In this document: positions 43,445 through 52,711 of the stretch, piece by piece
Numbering within the stretch: the stretch's first letter is position 1
Layout: every line of letters starts with the position of its first letter
Assembly: GCF_001424125.1 (NCBI RefSeq)
Contig: NZ_LMQI01000001.1
Location: forward strand, 278,616 to 342,615
Source of the DNA: Cellulomonas sp. Leaf395
GTDB taxonomy: Bacteria > Actinomycetota > Actinomycetes > Actinomycetales > Cellulomonadaceae
Reading direction: 5' to 3'
Length of the DNA: 64,000 nucleotides
Position numbers and translations under genes: made by a program
Notes under the pieces: model-generated
The model's input: only the letters and a program-made list of their open reading frames with translations
Told to the model about the DNA's origin: nothing
Database searches by the model: none

Positions 43445-44182
43445 TCAGACGATGTAAGCGGATGCCGCGAGGCCGGCGATCGCACCGCCGACGAGAGGGC
43501 CGAGGACCGGCACCCAGGAGTACGCCCAGTCGCTCGAGCCCTTGCCCCGGATGGGCAGGAGGGCGTGCGCGATGCGCGGACCGAGGTCACGTGCCGGGTT
43601 GATGGCGTAGCCGGTCGGGCCACCGAGGCTGGCGCCGATACCGATCACGAGGAGCGCAACGGGGATCGCGCCGAGAGCGGCGGGAGTCTTCGCGAACGCG
43701 AGGATGACGAAGACGAGGACGAAGGTGGCGATGGCCTCGGTGATGAAGTTCCATGCGTAGGTGCGGATGGCGGGGCCGGTGGAGAAGACGGCGAGCTTGG
43801 TGCCCGGGTCGGCGTCCTCGTCGAAGTGCTTCTTGTACGCGAGGAACGCGAGACCCGCGCCTAGTGCGGCACCGGCCATCTGGGCTGTGACGTAGAGGAA
43901 GCCGTTCGCCGCGGTCACGGGGATGCCCTTGGCGAACTCGTCCGCGCCGCTCGTCCAGATGCCGATCGTCACCGCGGGGTTCAGGTGCGCCCCCGACTTG
44001 TACGCGACGTACACACCCGAGAAGACCGCGAGACCCCATCCGAAGTTGATGAGCAGCCAGCCGCCGTCGAAGCCCTTGTTCTTCGGCAGGATGACGTTCG
44101 CGACCACTCCGGCGCCGAGCAGGATCAGCATCCCGGTGCCCAACAGCTCCGAGATGAAGGCGTCACCTATTGTGTAGTCCAC
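43445..44182 (-). CDS. glpF: Glycerol uptake facilitator (aquaglyceroporin)
   Basis: 245 residues. GTG 44182 has AAAGGG six to seven bases upstream. MIP fold with six membrane helices and two NPA boxes: GAHLNPAVTIGIW (about 65) and GYAINPARDLGPRI (about 195), the latter with the Arg-Asp typical of glycerol facilitators rather than strict water channels. It feeds glycerol to GlpK, whose gene lies 93 bases downstream. Confidence 0.95.
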   Translation of the reverse strand: MDYTIGDAFISELLGTGMLILLGAGVVANVILPKNKGFDGGWLLINFGWGLAVFSGVYVAYKSGAHLNPAVTIGIWTSGADEFAKGIPVTAANGFLYVTAQMAGAALGAGLAFLAYKKHFDEDADPGTKLAVFSTGPAIRTYAWNFITEAIATFVLVFVILAFAKTPAALGAIPVALLVIGIGASLGGPTGYAINPARDLGPRIAHALLPIRGKGSSDWAYSWVPVLGPLVGGAIAGLAASAYIV

Positions 44183-44244
44183 TGTCGACCCTTTCTGACG
44201 GACATCGTTGTCACGTGCGCCCCGCGGATGGCCGCGGGGAGTCT

Positions 44245-46053
44245 TCAGGTCCCGACGGGTCCGGAGGACCCCTTCCCGGCGGGTGATCCCGGCTTGGTGC
44301 CGGCGTCGACGCCGCCGTCCCGGAGCATCGGCGACAGGTCCGCGGCGCGCAGGCGGACCTTGACGGCCTCCGCGTCGTCGAGCTCCTGCGCTGCGGCGTC
44401 CTCGGCCTCGCACCGTGCGCGGTACGCCTCGATCTCGCGGCTGCGGGTGTGCTCGTCCCAGCCGAGCACCGGCGCGACGAGGTCGGCGATCTCCTCGATG
44501 GCACCGAGGCCCTTGTCGGCCTGCTCGTAGTTGAGCCGCGTGCGGTGCATGAGGACGTCGTCGAGGTGCAGCGCACCCTCGTGGCTGGCGGCGTAGACGA
44601 TCTCTGCGCCGATGTACGCGTCGGCGTTCTTCAGCGGGTCGGCCAGCCTCGGGTCGGCGTCGACGAGGTCGATGAGCTCGCCCAGCAGGGATCCGTAGCG
44701 GTGCAGCAGGTGCTCCATACGGGGCCGCGACCAGCCGTATCGCTGACTGATCGCCCGGGCCTGGCGCTGGAACACCTGAAGGCCCTCGGCGCCCACCAGT
44801 GGGAGGTCGTGCGTGATGGACGGCAGGCTGGTGGCGCGGCTGCCGATGGCGAAGTCGACCGCGTCCTTGGCCATCACTCGGTAGGTGGTGAGCTTGCCGC
44901 CGGCGATGACGGTCAGACCCGGCGCGGGGGCGGCGACCGTGTGCTCGCGCGACACCTTGGCGGAGCTGGTGCCGGCCTTGACCTGCGGCTGGAGCAGCGG
45001 ACGCAGCCCCGCCCAGGTGCCGATGATGTCCTCGCGCGTGAGCGGCCGGGACAGCACCGTGTTGGCGTGCTCGATGACGTAGTCGATGTCGGCGCTCGTC
45101 GCGACGGGGTGGATCAGCTCCTGCTCCCACGGGGTGTCCGTGGTGCCGATCACCCAGTACCGCGACCACGGGATGATGAACAGGACCGACTTCTCGGTCT
45201 GCAGGATCAGCCCCACGTCGCCGGAGATGCGGCTGCGCGGCACGACGATGTGGATGCCCTTGCTGGCGAGCACGCGCAGGCCGCCCTCGGCACCGGCGAG
45301 CGACTCGGTCTGCTCGGTCCAGACGCCGGTGGCGTTGATGACGGCCCGCGCACGGACGTCGATGTGCTCGCCGGTCTCGAGGTCCACCACCTCGGCGCCG
45401 GTGACCGCGCCGCCGGTGGTGGTCTGCAGGTCGGCCACCTGGGTGCGGGTCGCCGCGTGCGCGCCGTAGCTGACGGCGGTGCGCACGAGCGTCTCGACGA
45501 GGCGGGCGTCGTCGACGCTGGCGTCCCAGTACCGGACCGCACCGATGGCGGCGTCGTGACGGAGGTCCGGGAACAGCCGCTCCATGCCCTTGCGGGTCAG
45601 GTGCCGGTGGATGGGCAGGGCGCGCTTCGACCCGGTGACCGACGCGAGCGTGTCGTACAGGGCGACGCCGGCGCCGACGTAGGCGCGCTCCCAGATGCGG
45701 TTCTCCAACGGGTACAGGAAGCTCACGGGCTTGACCAGGTGCGGTGCCAGGCGGTTGATCAGCAGGTCGCGCTCGGTGAGCGCCTCGCGCACCAGGTGGA
45801 AGTCGAGCATCTGCAGGTAGCGCAGCCCGCCGTGCACCAGCTTGCTGGACCGGCTCGACGTACCGCTGGCCCAGTCCTGGGCCTCGACGATCGCGGTGGA
45901 GAGTCCGCGGCTCACCGCATCGAGCGCGATGCCCGCGCCGGTGACGCCTCCTCCGATCACGAGGACGTCGAGCTCGTTCCCTCGGTCAGCACTCCGCCGC
46001 ATCGCGTCGAGTGCGTCCTGTCGTGCCTGGGCCGTCAGCGGCGCCGTCCTCAT
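44245..46053 (-). CDS. glpD: Aerobic glycerol-3-phosphate dehydrogenase
   Basis: 602 residues. FAD-binding N-terminus DVLVIGGGVTGAGIALDAVSR, then DWASGTSSRSSKLVHGGLRY, the central substrate region (TDTPWEQELIHPVATSADIDYV, WAGLRPLL, GGKLTTYRVMAKDAVD) and the C-terminal DAO_C helical domain. Membrane-associated; oxidises glycerol-3-phosphate to dihydroxyacetone phosphate with quinone as acceptor. First gene of the glp operon. Start ATG 46053; it diverges from a SorC-type regulator 150 bases away. Confidence 0.96.
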   Translation of the reverse strand: MRTAPLTAQARQDALDAMRRSADRGNELDVLVIGGGVTGAGIALDAVSRGLSTAIVEAQDWASGTSSRSSKLVHGGLRYLQMLDFHLVREALTERDLLINRLAPHLVKPVSFLYPLENRIWERAYVGAGVALYDTLASVTGSKRALPIHRHLTRKGMERLFPDLRHDAAIGAVRYWDASVDDARLVETLVRTAVSYGAHAATRTQVADLQTTTGGAVTGAEVVDLETGEHIDVRARAVINATGVWTEQTESLAGAEGGLRVLASKGIHIVVPRSRISGDVGLILQTEKSVLFIIPWSRYWVIGTTDTPWEQELIHPVATSADIDYVIEHANTVLSRPLTREDIIGTWAGLRPLLQPQVKAGTSSAKVSREHTVAAPAPGLTVIAGGKLTTYRVMAKDAVDFAIGSRATSLPSITHDLPLVGAEGLQVFQRQARAISQRYGWSRPRMEHLLHRYGSLLGELIDLVDADPRLADPLKNADAYIGAEIVYAASHEGALHLDDVLMHRTRLNYEQADKGLGAIEEIADLVAPVLGWDEHTRSREIEAYRARCEAEDAAAQELDDAEAVKVRLRAADLSPMLRDGGVDAGTKPGSPAGKGSSGPVGT

Positions 46054-46160
46054 CCGTCGTACCCCCGGTGGTTGTCGCGCTCTGTGGTGCTGGATCCGGC
46101 TCGCCCGGTGCGGGCTTGCTCGCTATCGTCGTCACCAGGCGAACGTACGCGCAACAGGGC

Positions 46161-46174
46161 TGCACAAACGTGCA
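46161..46174. promoter_or_regulatory. Inverted repeat between glpD and its regulator
   Basis: TGCAC-AAAC-GTGCA, a 5-4-5 dyad in the 150-bp divergent region, 30 bases before the regulator start. Nearby GAACGTACGC at 46141 is another partial dyad. Candidate operator for the SorC-type protein. Confidence 0.45.
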
Positions 46175-46203
46175 CCGTCGAGCGTGGACCGGAGGGGGTC
46201 CCG

Positions 46204-47199
46204 ATGTACATCGAACGGGAGCAGGACGTGCTGCGGGCGGCGTCGATGTACTACCTCCAGGACATCAAGATGGAGGTCATCGCACGCCACCTGGGCACCT
46301 CGCGCTCGACGGTCTCCCGGCTCATCAAGCGCGCCCGGCAGTCGGGTCTGGTCGAGATCACGCTGCGGCCGGCGAGCACGCGTGCACCGGGCCTCGGACG
46401 CACGATCGCCGCGGCGTTCGGCATCGACACGTACGTCGTCCCGGTGCCCGACTCGGCCAGCCACATCGAGCGCCTGGACCAGGTGTCGATCACCGCCGCC
46501 CGCCTGCTGTCCTCGTGGTTCGACTCCGACATGGTGCTCGGCGTCGCCTGGGGGACCACGCTGGCGTCCGTCTCCCGCTACCTGGCGCCCAAGCCGACAC
46601 GCGGCTCCGCGGTGGTCCAGCTCAACGGTGCTGCGAACATGCGCACCAGCGGCATCGAGTACGCCAGCGACCTGATCTCGACGTTCGGAACCGCCTTCGC
46701 CGCCGCCGTGCACCACTTCTCGGTGCCCGCGTTCTTCGACTACCCCGACACCAAGGCAGCCATGTGGCGGGAGCGCTCCGTGCGACGGGTCCTCGACATG
46801 CAGCGCCGCGCGGACATCGCCGTGTTCTCCGTCGGCGCGGTCGCGGGGGCGGTGCCGTCGCACGTCTACTCGGCGGGCTACCTCGACGACGCGGACGTGC
46901 GGAACCTGCACGACGAGGGCGTCGTCGGCGACGTCTGCACCGTGTTCCTGCGCGCCGACGGCTCCTGGCAGGACGTGCACCTGAACGAGCGCGCCACCGG
47001 ACCCACACCCGTCGAGCTGCAGCGGATCCCGCGACGCGTCTGCGTGGTGGCCGGCGACAACAAGGTCGCACCGCTGCTCGCCGCCCTGCGCGCGGGGGTC
47101 GTGACAGACCTCGTGGTCGACGAGATCACGGCCACCGGGCTGCTCGACGCGGCCGAGCCGCCGCATCCCCGACGCGTCCGCGCACGGGTCTCGGGGTAG
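46204..47199 (+). CDS. SorC/DeoR-type sugar-binding transcriptional regulator
   Basis: 331 residues. ATG 46204 has GGAGGGGG five to six bases upstream. N-terminal HTH (about 5-50: VLRAASMYYLQDIKMEVIAR, HLGTSRSTVSRLIKRARQSG) then the sugar-phosphate-binding SorC domain (about 60-325: MVLGVAWGTTLASVSRYL, VVQLNGAANMRTSG, DIAVFSVGAV, VYSAGYLDDADV, RRVCVVAGDNKVAPLLAAL). It is divergent from glpD, so it probably senses glycerol-3-phosphate or a related phosphate ester and controls the glp operon (inference from position). Confidence 0.88.
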   Translation: MYIEREQDVLRAASMYYLQDIKMEVIARHLGTSRSTVSRLIKRARQSGLVEITLRPASTRAPGLGRTIAAAFGIDTYVVPVPDSASHIERLDQVSITAARLLSSWFDSDMVLGVAWGTTLASVSRYLAPKPTRGSAVVQLNGAANMRTSGIEYASDLISTFGTAFAAAVHHFSVPAFFDYPDTKAAMWRERSVRRVLDMQRRADIAVFSVGAVAGAVPSHVYSAGYLDDADVRNLHDEGVVGDVCTVFLRADGSWQDVHLNERATGPTPVELQRIPRRVCVVAGDNKVAPLLAALRAGVVTDLVVDEITATGLLDAAEPPHPRRVRARVSG

Positions 47200-47284
47200 C
47201 CCGTCGGCGTTCTCGCGGTCGGGCTCGGCGCTCGCGGCTGGTACGCCCGCACTGGGGAACCTGGCTCGCCAGTAGGTTGTCGCG

Positions 47285-47788
47285 GTGAGCTTTCGTGTCC
47301 GCCCCGCTCTACCCGCCGACGTGCGCGCCATCCGCGCGCTCGTCGAGCCCTACGCCGCCGAGCGCATCCTGCTGGCCAAGGAGTGGGTCGGGTACTACGA
47401 GGCGGTGCAGGAGTTCCTCGTGGTCGAGGCGCAGGACGGCACCGTCATCGGGTGCGGCGCGCTGCACGTCATGTGGCAGGACCTCGCCGAGATCCGCACC
47501 CTCGCCGTCGACCGGACCTGGCGCGGCGCCGGGGTGGGCCACGCCCTGCTCGACGCCCTGCTCGGACGTGCCGGGGAGATGGGGCTGCGCCGGGTGTTCT
47601 GCCTGACGTTCGAGGTGGCGTTCTTCGAGTCGCACGGGTTCCACGTCATCGAGGGGACACCGGTGACGCCCGACGTCTACCTCGAGCTGCTGCGCTCGCA
47701 CGACGACGGTGTCGCGGAGTTCCTGGACCTGGCGCGCGTGAAGCCGAACACGCTCGGCAACACGCGGATGCTCATCGAGCTCGACTGA
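47285..47788 (+). CDS. ArgA-type amino-acid N-acetyltransferase (GNAT)
   Basis: 167 residues from GTG 47285; TAGGTT lies six bases upstream (leaderless type). GNAT fold: RPALPADVRAIRALVEPYA, the acetyl-CoA loop TWRGAGVGHALLDALLGRA (about 78-96) and VFCLTFEVAFFESHGFHVI. The short form resembles mycobacterial ArgA (Rv2747), which acetylates glutamate for arginine synthesis; no kinase-like domain is present. No arginine genes are adjacent. Confidence 0.85.
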   Translation: MSFRVRPALPADVRAIRALVEPYAAERILLAKEWVGYYEAVQEFLVVEAQDGTVIGCGALHVMWQDLAEIRTLAVDRTWRGAGVGHALLDALLGRAGEMGLRRVFCLTFEVAFFESHGFHVIEGTPVTPDVYLELLRSHDDGVAEFLDLARVKPNTLGNTRMLIELD

Positions 47789-47798
47789 GCCCGCGAGG

Positions 47799-48278
47799 TC
47801 AGCCCAGCACCAGCTCGACGCCGGACGGTGTGCTCCGGACGTCGATGACGGAGCGCACCTGACCGTCCGGGAGCTGCACGGTCACGACGTCGGGCGCCCC
47901 CGGCGGCCGGGTGGAGTAGGCCGTCTGCAGCTGCACGACCAGGGCGGTCGCGGAGATCGGGGCGCTGGAGACCACGGGTGCGCTCGGCTGCCACACCGGG
48001 ACGTCCTCGGGCACCTGGGTGGTCAGCTGCTCGCGCACCTGGTCGAGGAAGCGGTCGACCTCGTCCTGGTCGTAGCCCTCGCGGAACCTCGACGACTGGA
48101 ACGTGACGGTGCCGACCTCCTCCGCCGTCACGGCGTCGGGGACGCTCTCGCCGCGCTCGAGCCCCTGGAGCGTGGCCATCACCCGGTCGAGGAAGCCGTC
48201 GACCTCGTCCTGGTCGTAGCCCTCACGGAACTTGGTGGCGGAGAACTTCTGGTTCAGGACGTCGTACGCGGTCAGCAT
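47799..48278 (-). CDS. DivIVA-domain protein with two tandem motifs
   Basis: 159 residues. Two copies of the DivIVA membrane-curvature motif: SATKFREGYDQDEVDGFLDR (about 12-31) and QSSRFREGYDQDEVDRFLDQ (about 61-80), each followed by a short helix rather than the long coiled coil of true DivIVA/Wag31. The C-terminal half (about 95-159) is a small beta domain with PDVVTVQLPDGQVRSVIDVR. It may bind polar membrane or interact with Wag31. ATG 48278; 29 bases after mutY on the same strand. Confidence 0.82.
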   Translation of the reverse strand: MLTAYDVLNQKFSATKFREGYDQDEVDGFLDRVMATLQGLERGESVPDAVTAEEVGTVTFQSSRFREGYDQDEVDRFLDQVREQLTTQVPEDVPVWQPSAPVVSSAPISATALVVQLQTAYSTRPPGAPDVVTVQLPDGQVRSVIDVRSTPSGVELVLG

Positions 48279-48307
48279 GCCGCGAATGCTGCCACGTCGA
48301 CCCCTTG

Positions 48308-49210
48308 TCAGGACGGCAGCCGGTACGTCGGGGGGTCGTCGTCGCTCGCGGCCGGGGCGCGGGTGACCAGGCCGTCGGCGACGAGCCCGTCGACGCACCG
48401 GGCCAGCTGGCGGGCGTCGGGCCAGACGGCGTCGACGGCGGCGGCCGGCACCGGACCGAGGGCGTCGCGCAGCAGCGCCATCACCCGCCCGCGCACCTGC
48501 CGGTCAGTGCCGTCGAACGTCTGGGAGCGGCGGCGGCCCACGTGCTCGTCGGCCGGCCTGCCCGCCGCGAACCAGGCGCACACGTCCTGCACCGGGCACG
48601 CCTCGCAGCGCGGGGAGCGCGCGGTGCACACCAGTGCACCGAGCTCCATCGACGCTGCTGCCCACCGGGCGGCCGTCGCGTCGTCGTCGGGGACGTACCC
48701 GGTCGCGCGGCGCACCTCGTCGACCGTCTGGCTCGGTGCGGGCAGCGCGACCCCGTCGACCGTGCGGGCCAGTACGCGGCGCACGTTGGTGTCGAGCACC
48801 ACCGACCGGCGGCCGTAGGCGAACGCGAGCACCGCCGCCGCCGTGTACGAGCCGACGCCAGGCAGGGCGAGGAGCTCCGGTTCCGACGAGGGCACCACGC
48901 CCCCGTGCCGGTCGACGACCACCCGCGCACACTCCTGCAGCCGCAGCGCCCGCCGCGGGTACCCCAGCCGGTCCCACGCCCGCAGCACGTCCGCCGTCGA
49001 CGCCGCCGCCAGGTCGGCGGGTGTCGGCCACCGGCTCATCCACGACCGCCACGCCGGCTCCACTCGGACCACGGGCGTCTGCTGGAGCATCACCTCGCTG
49101 ACCAGCACCCCCCACGCCGTCCGGTCCGCGGCACGCCACGGCAGGTCGCGCGCGTGCACGCCGAACCAGGCGAGCACCGGCTCGCGCAGCTGGGTGGTGG
49201 TGGGCGGCAC
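48308..49210 (-). CDS. mutY: A/G-specific adenine glycosylase
   Basis: 300 residues. HhH-GPD fold: WGVLVSEVMLQQTPVVRV (catalytic Glu), LPGVGSYTAAAVLAFAYG (hairpin), VVLDTNVRRVLAR (catalytic Asp), and the 4Fe-4S loop with cysteine spacing 6-2-5 (CTARSPRCEACPVQDVC). After it a basic stretch (GRRRSQTFDGTDRQVRGRVM) and a short C-terminus; the full NUDIX-like 8-oxoG domain is absent, as in other actinobacterial MutY. Removes A opposite 8-oxoG. GTG 49210 assumed. In M. tuberculosis mutY also lies near disA and radA. Confidence 0.93.
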   Translation of the reverse strand: MPPTTTQLREPVLAWFGVHARDLPWRAADRTAWGVLVSEVMLQQTPVVRVEPAWRSWMSRWPTPADLAAASTADVLRAWDRLGYPRRALRLQECARVVVDRHGGVVPSSEPELLALPGVGSYTAAAVLAFAYGRRSVVLDTNVRRVLARTVDGVALPAPSQTVDEVRRATGYVPDDDATAARWAAASMELGALVCTARSPRCEACPVQDVCAWFAAGRPADEHVGRRRSQTFDGTDRQVRGRVMALLRDALGPVPAAAVDAVWPDARQLARCVDGLVADGLVTRAPAASDDDPPTYRLPS

Positions 49211-49376
49211 CGCAGCATCCTGCCCCACGCGTCGCCGCGCCGCGCAGTCGCCGGACCGGGGTCGTCCGTCTCGCACTGCGAGCATCCGCGCGCGTCGGCC
49301 GGGCCGTCCGCGAGCTTGCCCTCTACGGTGGTCGCGCGCCGATCGTGCGGCGCAGCCGAACCGGTCCGGAGGATGC

Positions 49377-49970
49377 ATGAGCCCGTCGCGACCCCTTCCC
49401 GCCCGCGTCTACTGGGTGCGTCGCTTCCTGGTGCTCGGCATCCCGCTCATCATCGTCGCGGTCGTCGTCTGGCTGCTCGTGGGCCGCGACTCGGGGGAGG
49501 ACCCGGCCGGCCAGGGGAGCACGTCGTCCGCGCCCGTCGAGCCTGAGCCGACCGCGACGCCGACGGACAGCGACGGGGTGGCCGACTGTGCGCCCACGGC
49601 ACTGGCCCTCGCGATGACTCCGGATGCCGCCTCGTTCGCGCCGGGCGTCAGCGCGACGTTCACCGTCGCCGTCACCAACACCGGCGAGGAGCCATGCCTG
49701 GTGGACGCCGGCGAGGCGCAGCGCGAGATCGTCATCACGTCCGGGACTGACCGCGTGTGGTCGAACCGCGACTGCATCGTGCCCGGCACCGAGACCCGCA
49801 CGCTGCTGCTCGCCGGCGGCGGGACGGACACGACGCCGTTCGCGTGGAACAGGATCCGCTCCGCGGAGGGCTGCCCGCCGGACCTGCCCGCCCCCGGCGC
49901 CGGCACGTACTCCGCACAGCTGAACCTCGCCGGGGTGAGTGCACCGCCGGCCGTGTTCGGACTGGGCTGA
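49377..49970 (+). CDS. Membrane-anchored extracytoplasmic protein, conserved beside disA
   Basis: 197 residues; ATG 49377 has GGAGG five bases upstream. Basic cytoplasmic head, one membrane helix (about 15-37: FLVLGIPLIIVAVVVWLLV), a Ser/Pro/Glu/Thr linker, then an external immunoglobulin-like beta domain (about 65-197) with four cysteines (VADCAPTAL, EPCLVDAG, DCIVPG, EGCPPDLP). Position between disA and mutY matches the conserved membrane protein Rv3587c of M. tuberculosis. Function unknown. Confidence 0.8.
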   Translation: MSPSRPLPARVYWVRRFLVLGIPLIIVAVVVWLLVGRDSGEDPAGQGSTSSAPVEPEPTATPTDSDGVADCAPTALALAMTPDAASFAPGVSATFTVAVTNTGEEPCLVDAGEAQREIVITSGTDRVWSNRDCIVPGTETRTLLLAGGGTDTTPFAWNRIRSAEGCPPDLPAPGAGTYSAQLNLAGVSAPPAVFGLG

Positions 49971-49981
49971 GTCGGACTGGG

Positions 49982-51058
49982 CTAGACGTACCGCTCGAGG
50001 ATGCTCGACTCCGCGAGCCGGGACAGTCCCTCGCGGACGGCCCGAGCGCGCTGCTCGCCGACGCCGTCGACGGCCATCAGGTCCTCGATGCCGGCTGCGA
50101 GCAGCTTCTGGAGCCCGCCGAAGTGCGCGACCAGGCGGTCGACGATGGCACCAGGCAGGCGCGGGACCTTGGACAGCAGGCGGTAGCCGCGCGGACCGGC
50201 GGCCGCGTCGAGCGCGTCGCCACCCCCGGGCAGACCAAGCACGTTCGCGATGCGGGCGTTGTCGAGCAGCTCGGTCGAGTCCAGCTCCGCCAGCTCGTCG
50301 AGGACCGAGTCGACCTCGCGTCGGCTGGTGTCGACGTAGTCGCGGATGATCAGCGCCCGGTCGGAGCCGATGCCGCCCACCAGCTCGTCGAGCTGCAACG
50401 TCAGCAGGCGACCGTCGGTGCCCAGCTCGACGACGTAGCCCTCGATCTCCTCGGAGATGCGGCGGACCATCTCGAGGCGCTGCACCACGGCGGAGACGTC
50501 GCGGACCGTGACCAGGTCCTCGATCTCGAGCGCGGAGAGGGTGCCGCTGACCTCGTCGAGCCGCGACTTGTACCGCTCCAGGGTGGCCAGGGCCTGGTTG
50601 GCGCGGGACAGGATGGTGGTCGAATCCTCTATGACGTGCCGCTGGCCGCCCACGTACAGCGCGATGATCCGCATGGAGGCGGACACCGAGACGACCGGGA
50701 GGCCGGTCTGCTTGGCGACGCGCTCCGCGGTGCGGTGCCGGGTGCCGGACTCCGACGTCTCGATGGTGACGTCGGGGAGGAGCTGGACGGCCGCGCGCAG
50801 GATGCGGGAGATGCCCGCGTCGACCACGACGGCACCGTCCATCTTGGCCAGCTCACGCAAGCGTGTGGCGGAGAACTCCACGTCCAGGACGAAGCCGCCG
50901 GAGCAGATGCTCTCGACCGTCTGGTCGAAGCCGAGGACGATCAGCGCGCCCGTGCGACCCCGCAGGATCCGTTCCAAGCCGTCGCGAAGCTCCCCGCCGG
51001 GCGCGACGGCGGCGAGGGTCGACCTCAGGAGGTCATCGGGAGCGTGCGAGTGGGGCAC
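49982..51058 (-). CDS. disA: DNA integrity scanning diadenylate cyclase DisA
   Basis: 358 residues. GTG 51058 is preferred: TACCAT ends six bases upstream, the leaderless pattern, and the protein then starts [19 protein letters not shown] as expected; an ATG at 51127 would add 23 residues. DAC domain (about 20-145) with the DGA motif ([11 protein letters not shown]) and RHRTAE motif ([16 protein letters not shown]), a helical linker and a C-terminal HhH DNA-binding domain ([19 protein letters not shown]). Makes c-di-AMP while scanning DNA for branched structures. Normally adjacent to radA; here a LacI gene and a small gene intervene. Confidence 0.96.
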   Translation of the reverse strand: MPHSHAPDDLLRSTLAAVAPGGELRDGLERILRGRTGALIVLGFDQTVESICSGGFVLDVEFSATRLRELAKMDGAVVVDAGISRILRAAVQLLPDVTIETSESGTRHRTAERVAKQTGLPVVSVSASMRIIALYVGGQRHVIEDSTTILSRANQALATLERYKSRLDEVSGTLSALEIEDLVTVRDVSAVVQRLEMVRRISEEIEGYVVELGTDGRLLTLQLDELVGGIGSDRALIIRDYVDTSRREVDSVLDELAELDSTELLDNARIANVLGLPGGGDALDAAAGPRGYRLLSKVPRLPGAIVDRLVAHFGGLQKLLAAGIEDLMAVDGVGEQRARAVREGLSRLAESSILERYV

Positions 51059-51149
51059 GGTTGCATGGTAACGACGAGGGCTGACTGCGGTCGTAGCGAC
51101 CCGCATGTCGGACCCGTTCGCCATCACGCGTTCGCCCGTTCGACGCGGA

Positions 51150-52211
51150 TCATGTGCTCGGCGGGGGCGCGGTGCTGTCGCGGACCACCAGGTCGACCGG
51201 GATGCGGTGCTGCTCCGGCGCCGGGGCGACGCCGGCGCGGAAGCGGCTGATCGACGACGTCAGCGCCGCCGCTGCCGCCTTGCCCTTGGCGTCGAAGTCC
51301 TGGTGCACCGTGGTCAGCGCGGGGCGCAGCCGGCGAGAGAGGGGGGAGTCGTCGAAGCCGACCACGGACAGGTCCTCGGGCACGCGCAGCCCGGCGTTCT
51401 CGGCGGCGTGCACGACCGCGGCAGCCATGAGGTCGGAGAAGCACAGCACCGCGGTCGGGCGGTCCGGGCCGGCGAGCAGCGCCCGCGCCCCCTCGGAGAC
51501 GTCCGGCTCGACGTTGTCATGGACCCCCATGACGATCGGCGTCACACCGGCGCCGGCGAGGGTCTCGACCCAGCCGGCCTGGCGCTCCCGGGCGACGAAG
51601 TTCGAGCTGATCGAGGCGGCGTCGGGTGCCCAGCGGGGCGTCGCGTCCTTGCTCATGGTGAGGATGGCGATCCGACGGTGTCCCAGGTCGAGGAGGTGCT
51701 GGGCGCCGAGCCGCGACCCGTGACGTTCGTCCAGGAGGACGCTGGACGCTCCCTCGACGGGATCGCCGTCGACGAACACCAGCGGGAGCTTGCGCTTCAC
51801 CAGCCAGTCGACCGCGGGGTAGTCGCCCGCGCAGCCGTAGACGAGGGCGCCGTCCATCGGGATGTCGCGGGCAGGGATCGTGCCCTCGGAGCCGGTCGAC
51901 GGCAGGAGCACGACAGCCATGCCCGTGGGGGCCAGCTCCTCGGCGACCGCACCGAAGAAGGCGGCCGCCATGGGGTCGAGGAAGGCCGTCCCGACCGACT
52001 CGGTGAGCAGCACACCCACCGCGCCGGTCGTCCCGCGGGCAAGCGCCCGGGCCGACGGGTCGGGACCGACGTACCCGAGGTCCGCCGCGGCGGCGAGGAT
52101 CGTGCGGCGCATCTCCGCCGAGAGCTGGTCCGGGCGGGAGAACGCGTTGGACACGGTCATCCGGCTGACGCCGACGCGGTCCGCGATCGTCTGGAGCGTC
52201 ACCCGGGACAC
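51150..52211 (-). CDS. LacI-family transcriptional regulator
   Basis: 353 residues from GTG 52211. LacI headpiece at about 1-55 ([35 protein letters not shown]) with the hinge ([20 protein letters not shown]), then a periplasmic-binding-like effector domain with [56 protein letters not shown] and [20 protein letters not shown]. It should bind a sugar or nucleoside. It follows a 73-residue gene, and both are probably driven by the promoter at 52543-52571, which overlaps two LacI-like operators: autoregulation is likely. Confidence 0.9.
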   Translation of the reverse strand: MSRVTLQTIADRVGVSRMTVSNAFSRPDQLSAEMRRTILAAAADLGYVGPDPSARALARGTTGAVGVLLTESVGTAFLDPMAAAFFGAVAEELAPTGMAVVLLPSTGSEGTIPARDIPMDGALVYGCAGDYPAVDWLVKRKLPLVFVDGDPVEGASSVLLDERHGSRLGAQHLLDLGHRRIAILTMSKDATPRWAPDAASISSNFVARERQAGWVETLAGAGVTPIVMGVHDNVEPDVSEGARALLAGPDRPTAVLCFSDLMAAAVVHAAENAGLRVPEDLSVVGFDDSPLSRRLRPALTTVHQDFDAKGKAAAAALTSSISRFRAGVAPAPEQHRIPVDLVVRDSTAPPPST

Positions 52212-52282
52212 GACGACACCACCCTGTTCCGCTCCATGCGGGACAGGGTAGGTCGCCGGGACGGGTCCCAGAGGGGTGAACG

Positions 52283-52504
52283 TCATCTCGCCGGGTGACC
52301 GACCTCGCAGGTGCTCGCGGGGGCGACCGCGTCGGCCAGGTGGTGCAGCGCTCCGGCAAGGGTGCGTCGGGTCCGGGGTGCGTGCGTGCGACGCGGGCGC
52401 ACGAGCTTGTCCACCGTGGGCGCCCACGGACGGGCGCTCTCGACCTCGTGCTGCGCGGCGGCTACTCCGAAGAGCAGCCCGAACTGCGGGGTGTCCATCG
52501 ACAT
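52283..52504 (-). CDS. 73-residue protein of unknown function, LacI-linked
   Basis: ATG 52504 with GGAGA seven bases upstream, about 30 bases downstream of a good sigma-70-type promoter. The sequence MSMDTPQFGLLFGVAAAQHE is followed by a basic stretch (VRPRRTHAPRTRRTLAGALH) and a short tail with one Cys. No membrane helix, no recognisable domain. It lies 71 bases upstream of the lacI gene, so the two form an apparent unit. Being so well provided with promoter and ribosome site, it is likely real; it could also be a leader peptide. Confidence 0.6.
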   Translation of the reverse strand: MSMDTPQFGLLFGVAAAQHEVESARPWAPTVDKLVRPRRTHAPRTRRTLAGALHHLADAVAPASTCEVGHPAR

Positions 52505-52530
52505 CAGAGTCTCCTGTCGGCTCACGGTTC

Positions 52531-52574
52531 TTCTGTACCGATAAAGTAACCCCGATCTCTGTACCGGTCAAGAG
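52531..52574 (-). promoter_or_regulatory. Sigma-70-type promoter with two LacI-like operators
   Basis: Minus-strand -35 TTGACC (52571-52566) and -10 TACTTT (52548-52543), spaced by exactly 17 bases. Two similar 18-bp sites overlap them: CTCTGTACCGGTCAAGAG (52557-52574, imperfect palindrome around ACCGGT) and TTCTGTACCGATAAAGTA (52531-52548). Such paired sites, centred on CG and 26 bp apart, fit LacI-family repression. Confidence 0.72.
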
Positions 52575-52711
52575 AATTGATGTCAGGATTCTCACCGCGC
52601 CCACGCGTCGGTCGAGGACTCGTGGGTATCGGCGCGCTGAGCGCCTCGTGCGGCGAGGGCGAGCAAAGGCGCGGGGAGCGCGGAGGCGTGGTGAGCGCCA
52701 GGACCGGGGCG

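Noticed and set aside
52217..52255. Tiny leaderless frame ATG GAG CGG... upstream of lacI after TACCCT
   Set aside because: Only about twelve codons, out of frame with lacI, no conservation evidence; could be the lacI leader but cannot be supported.
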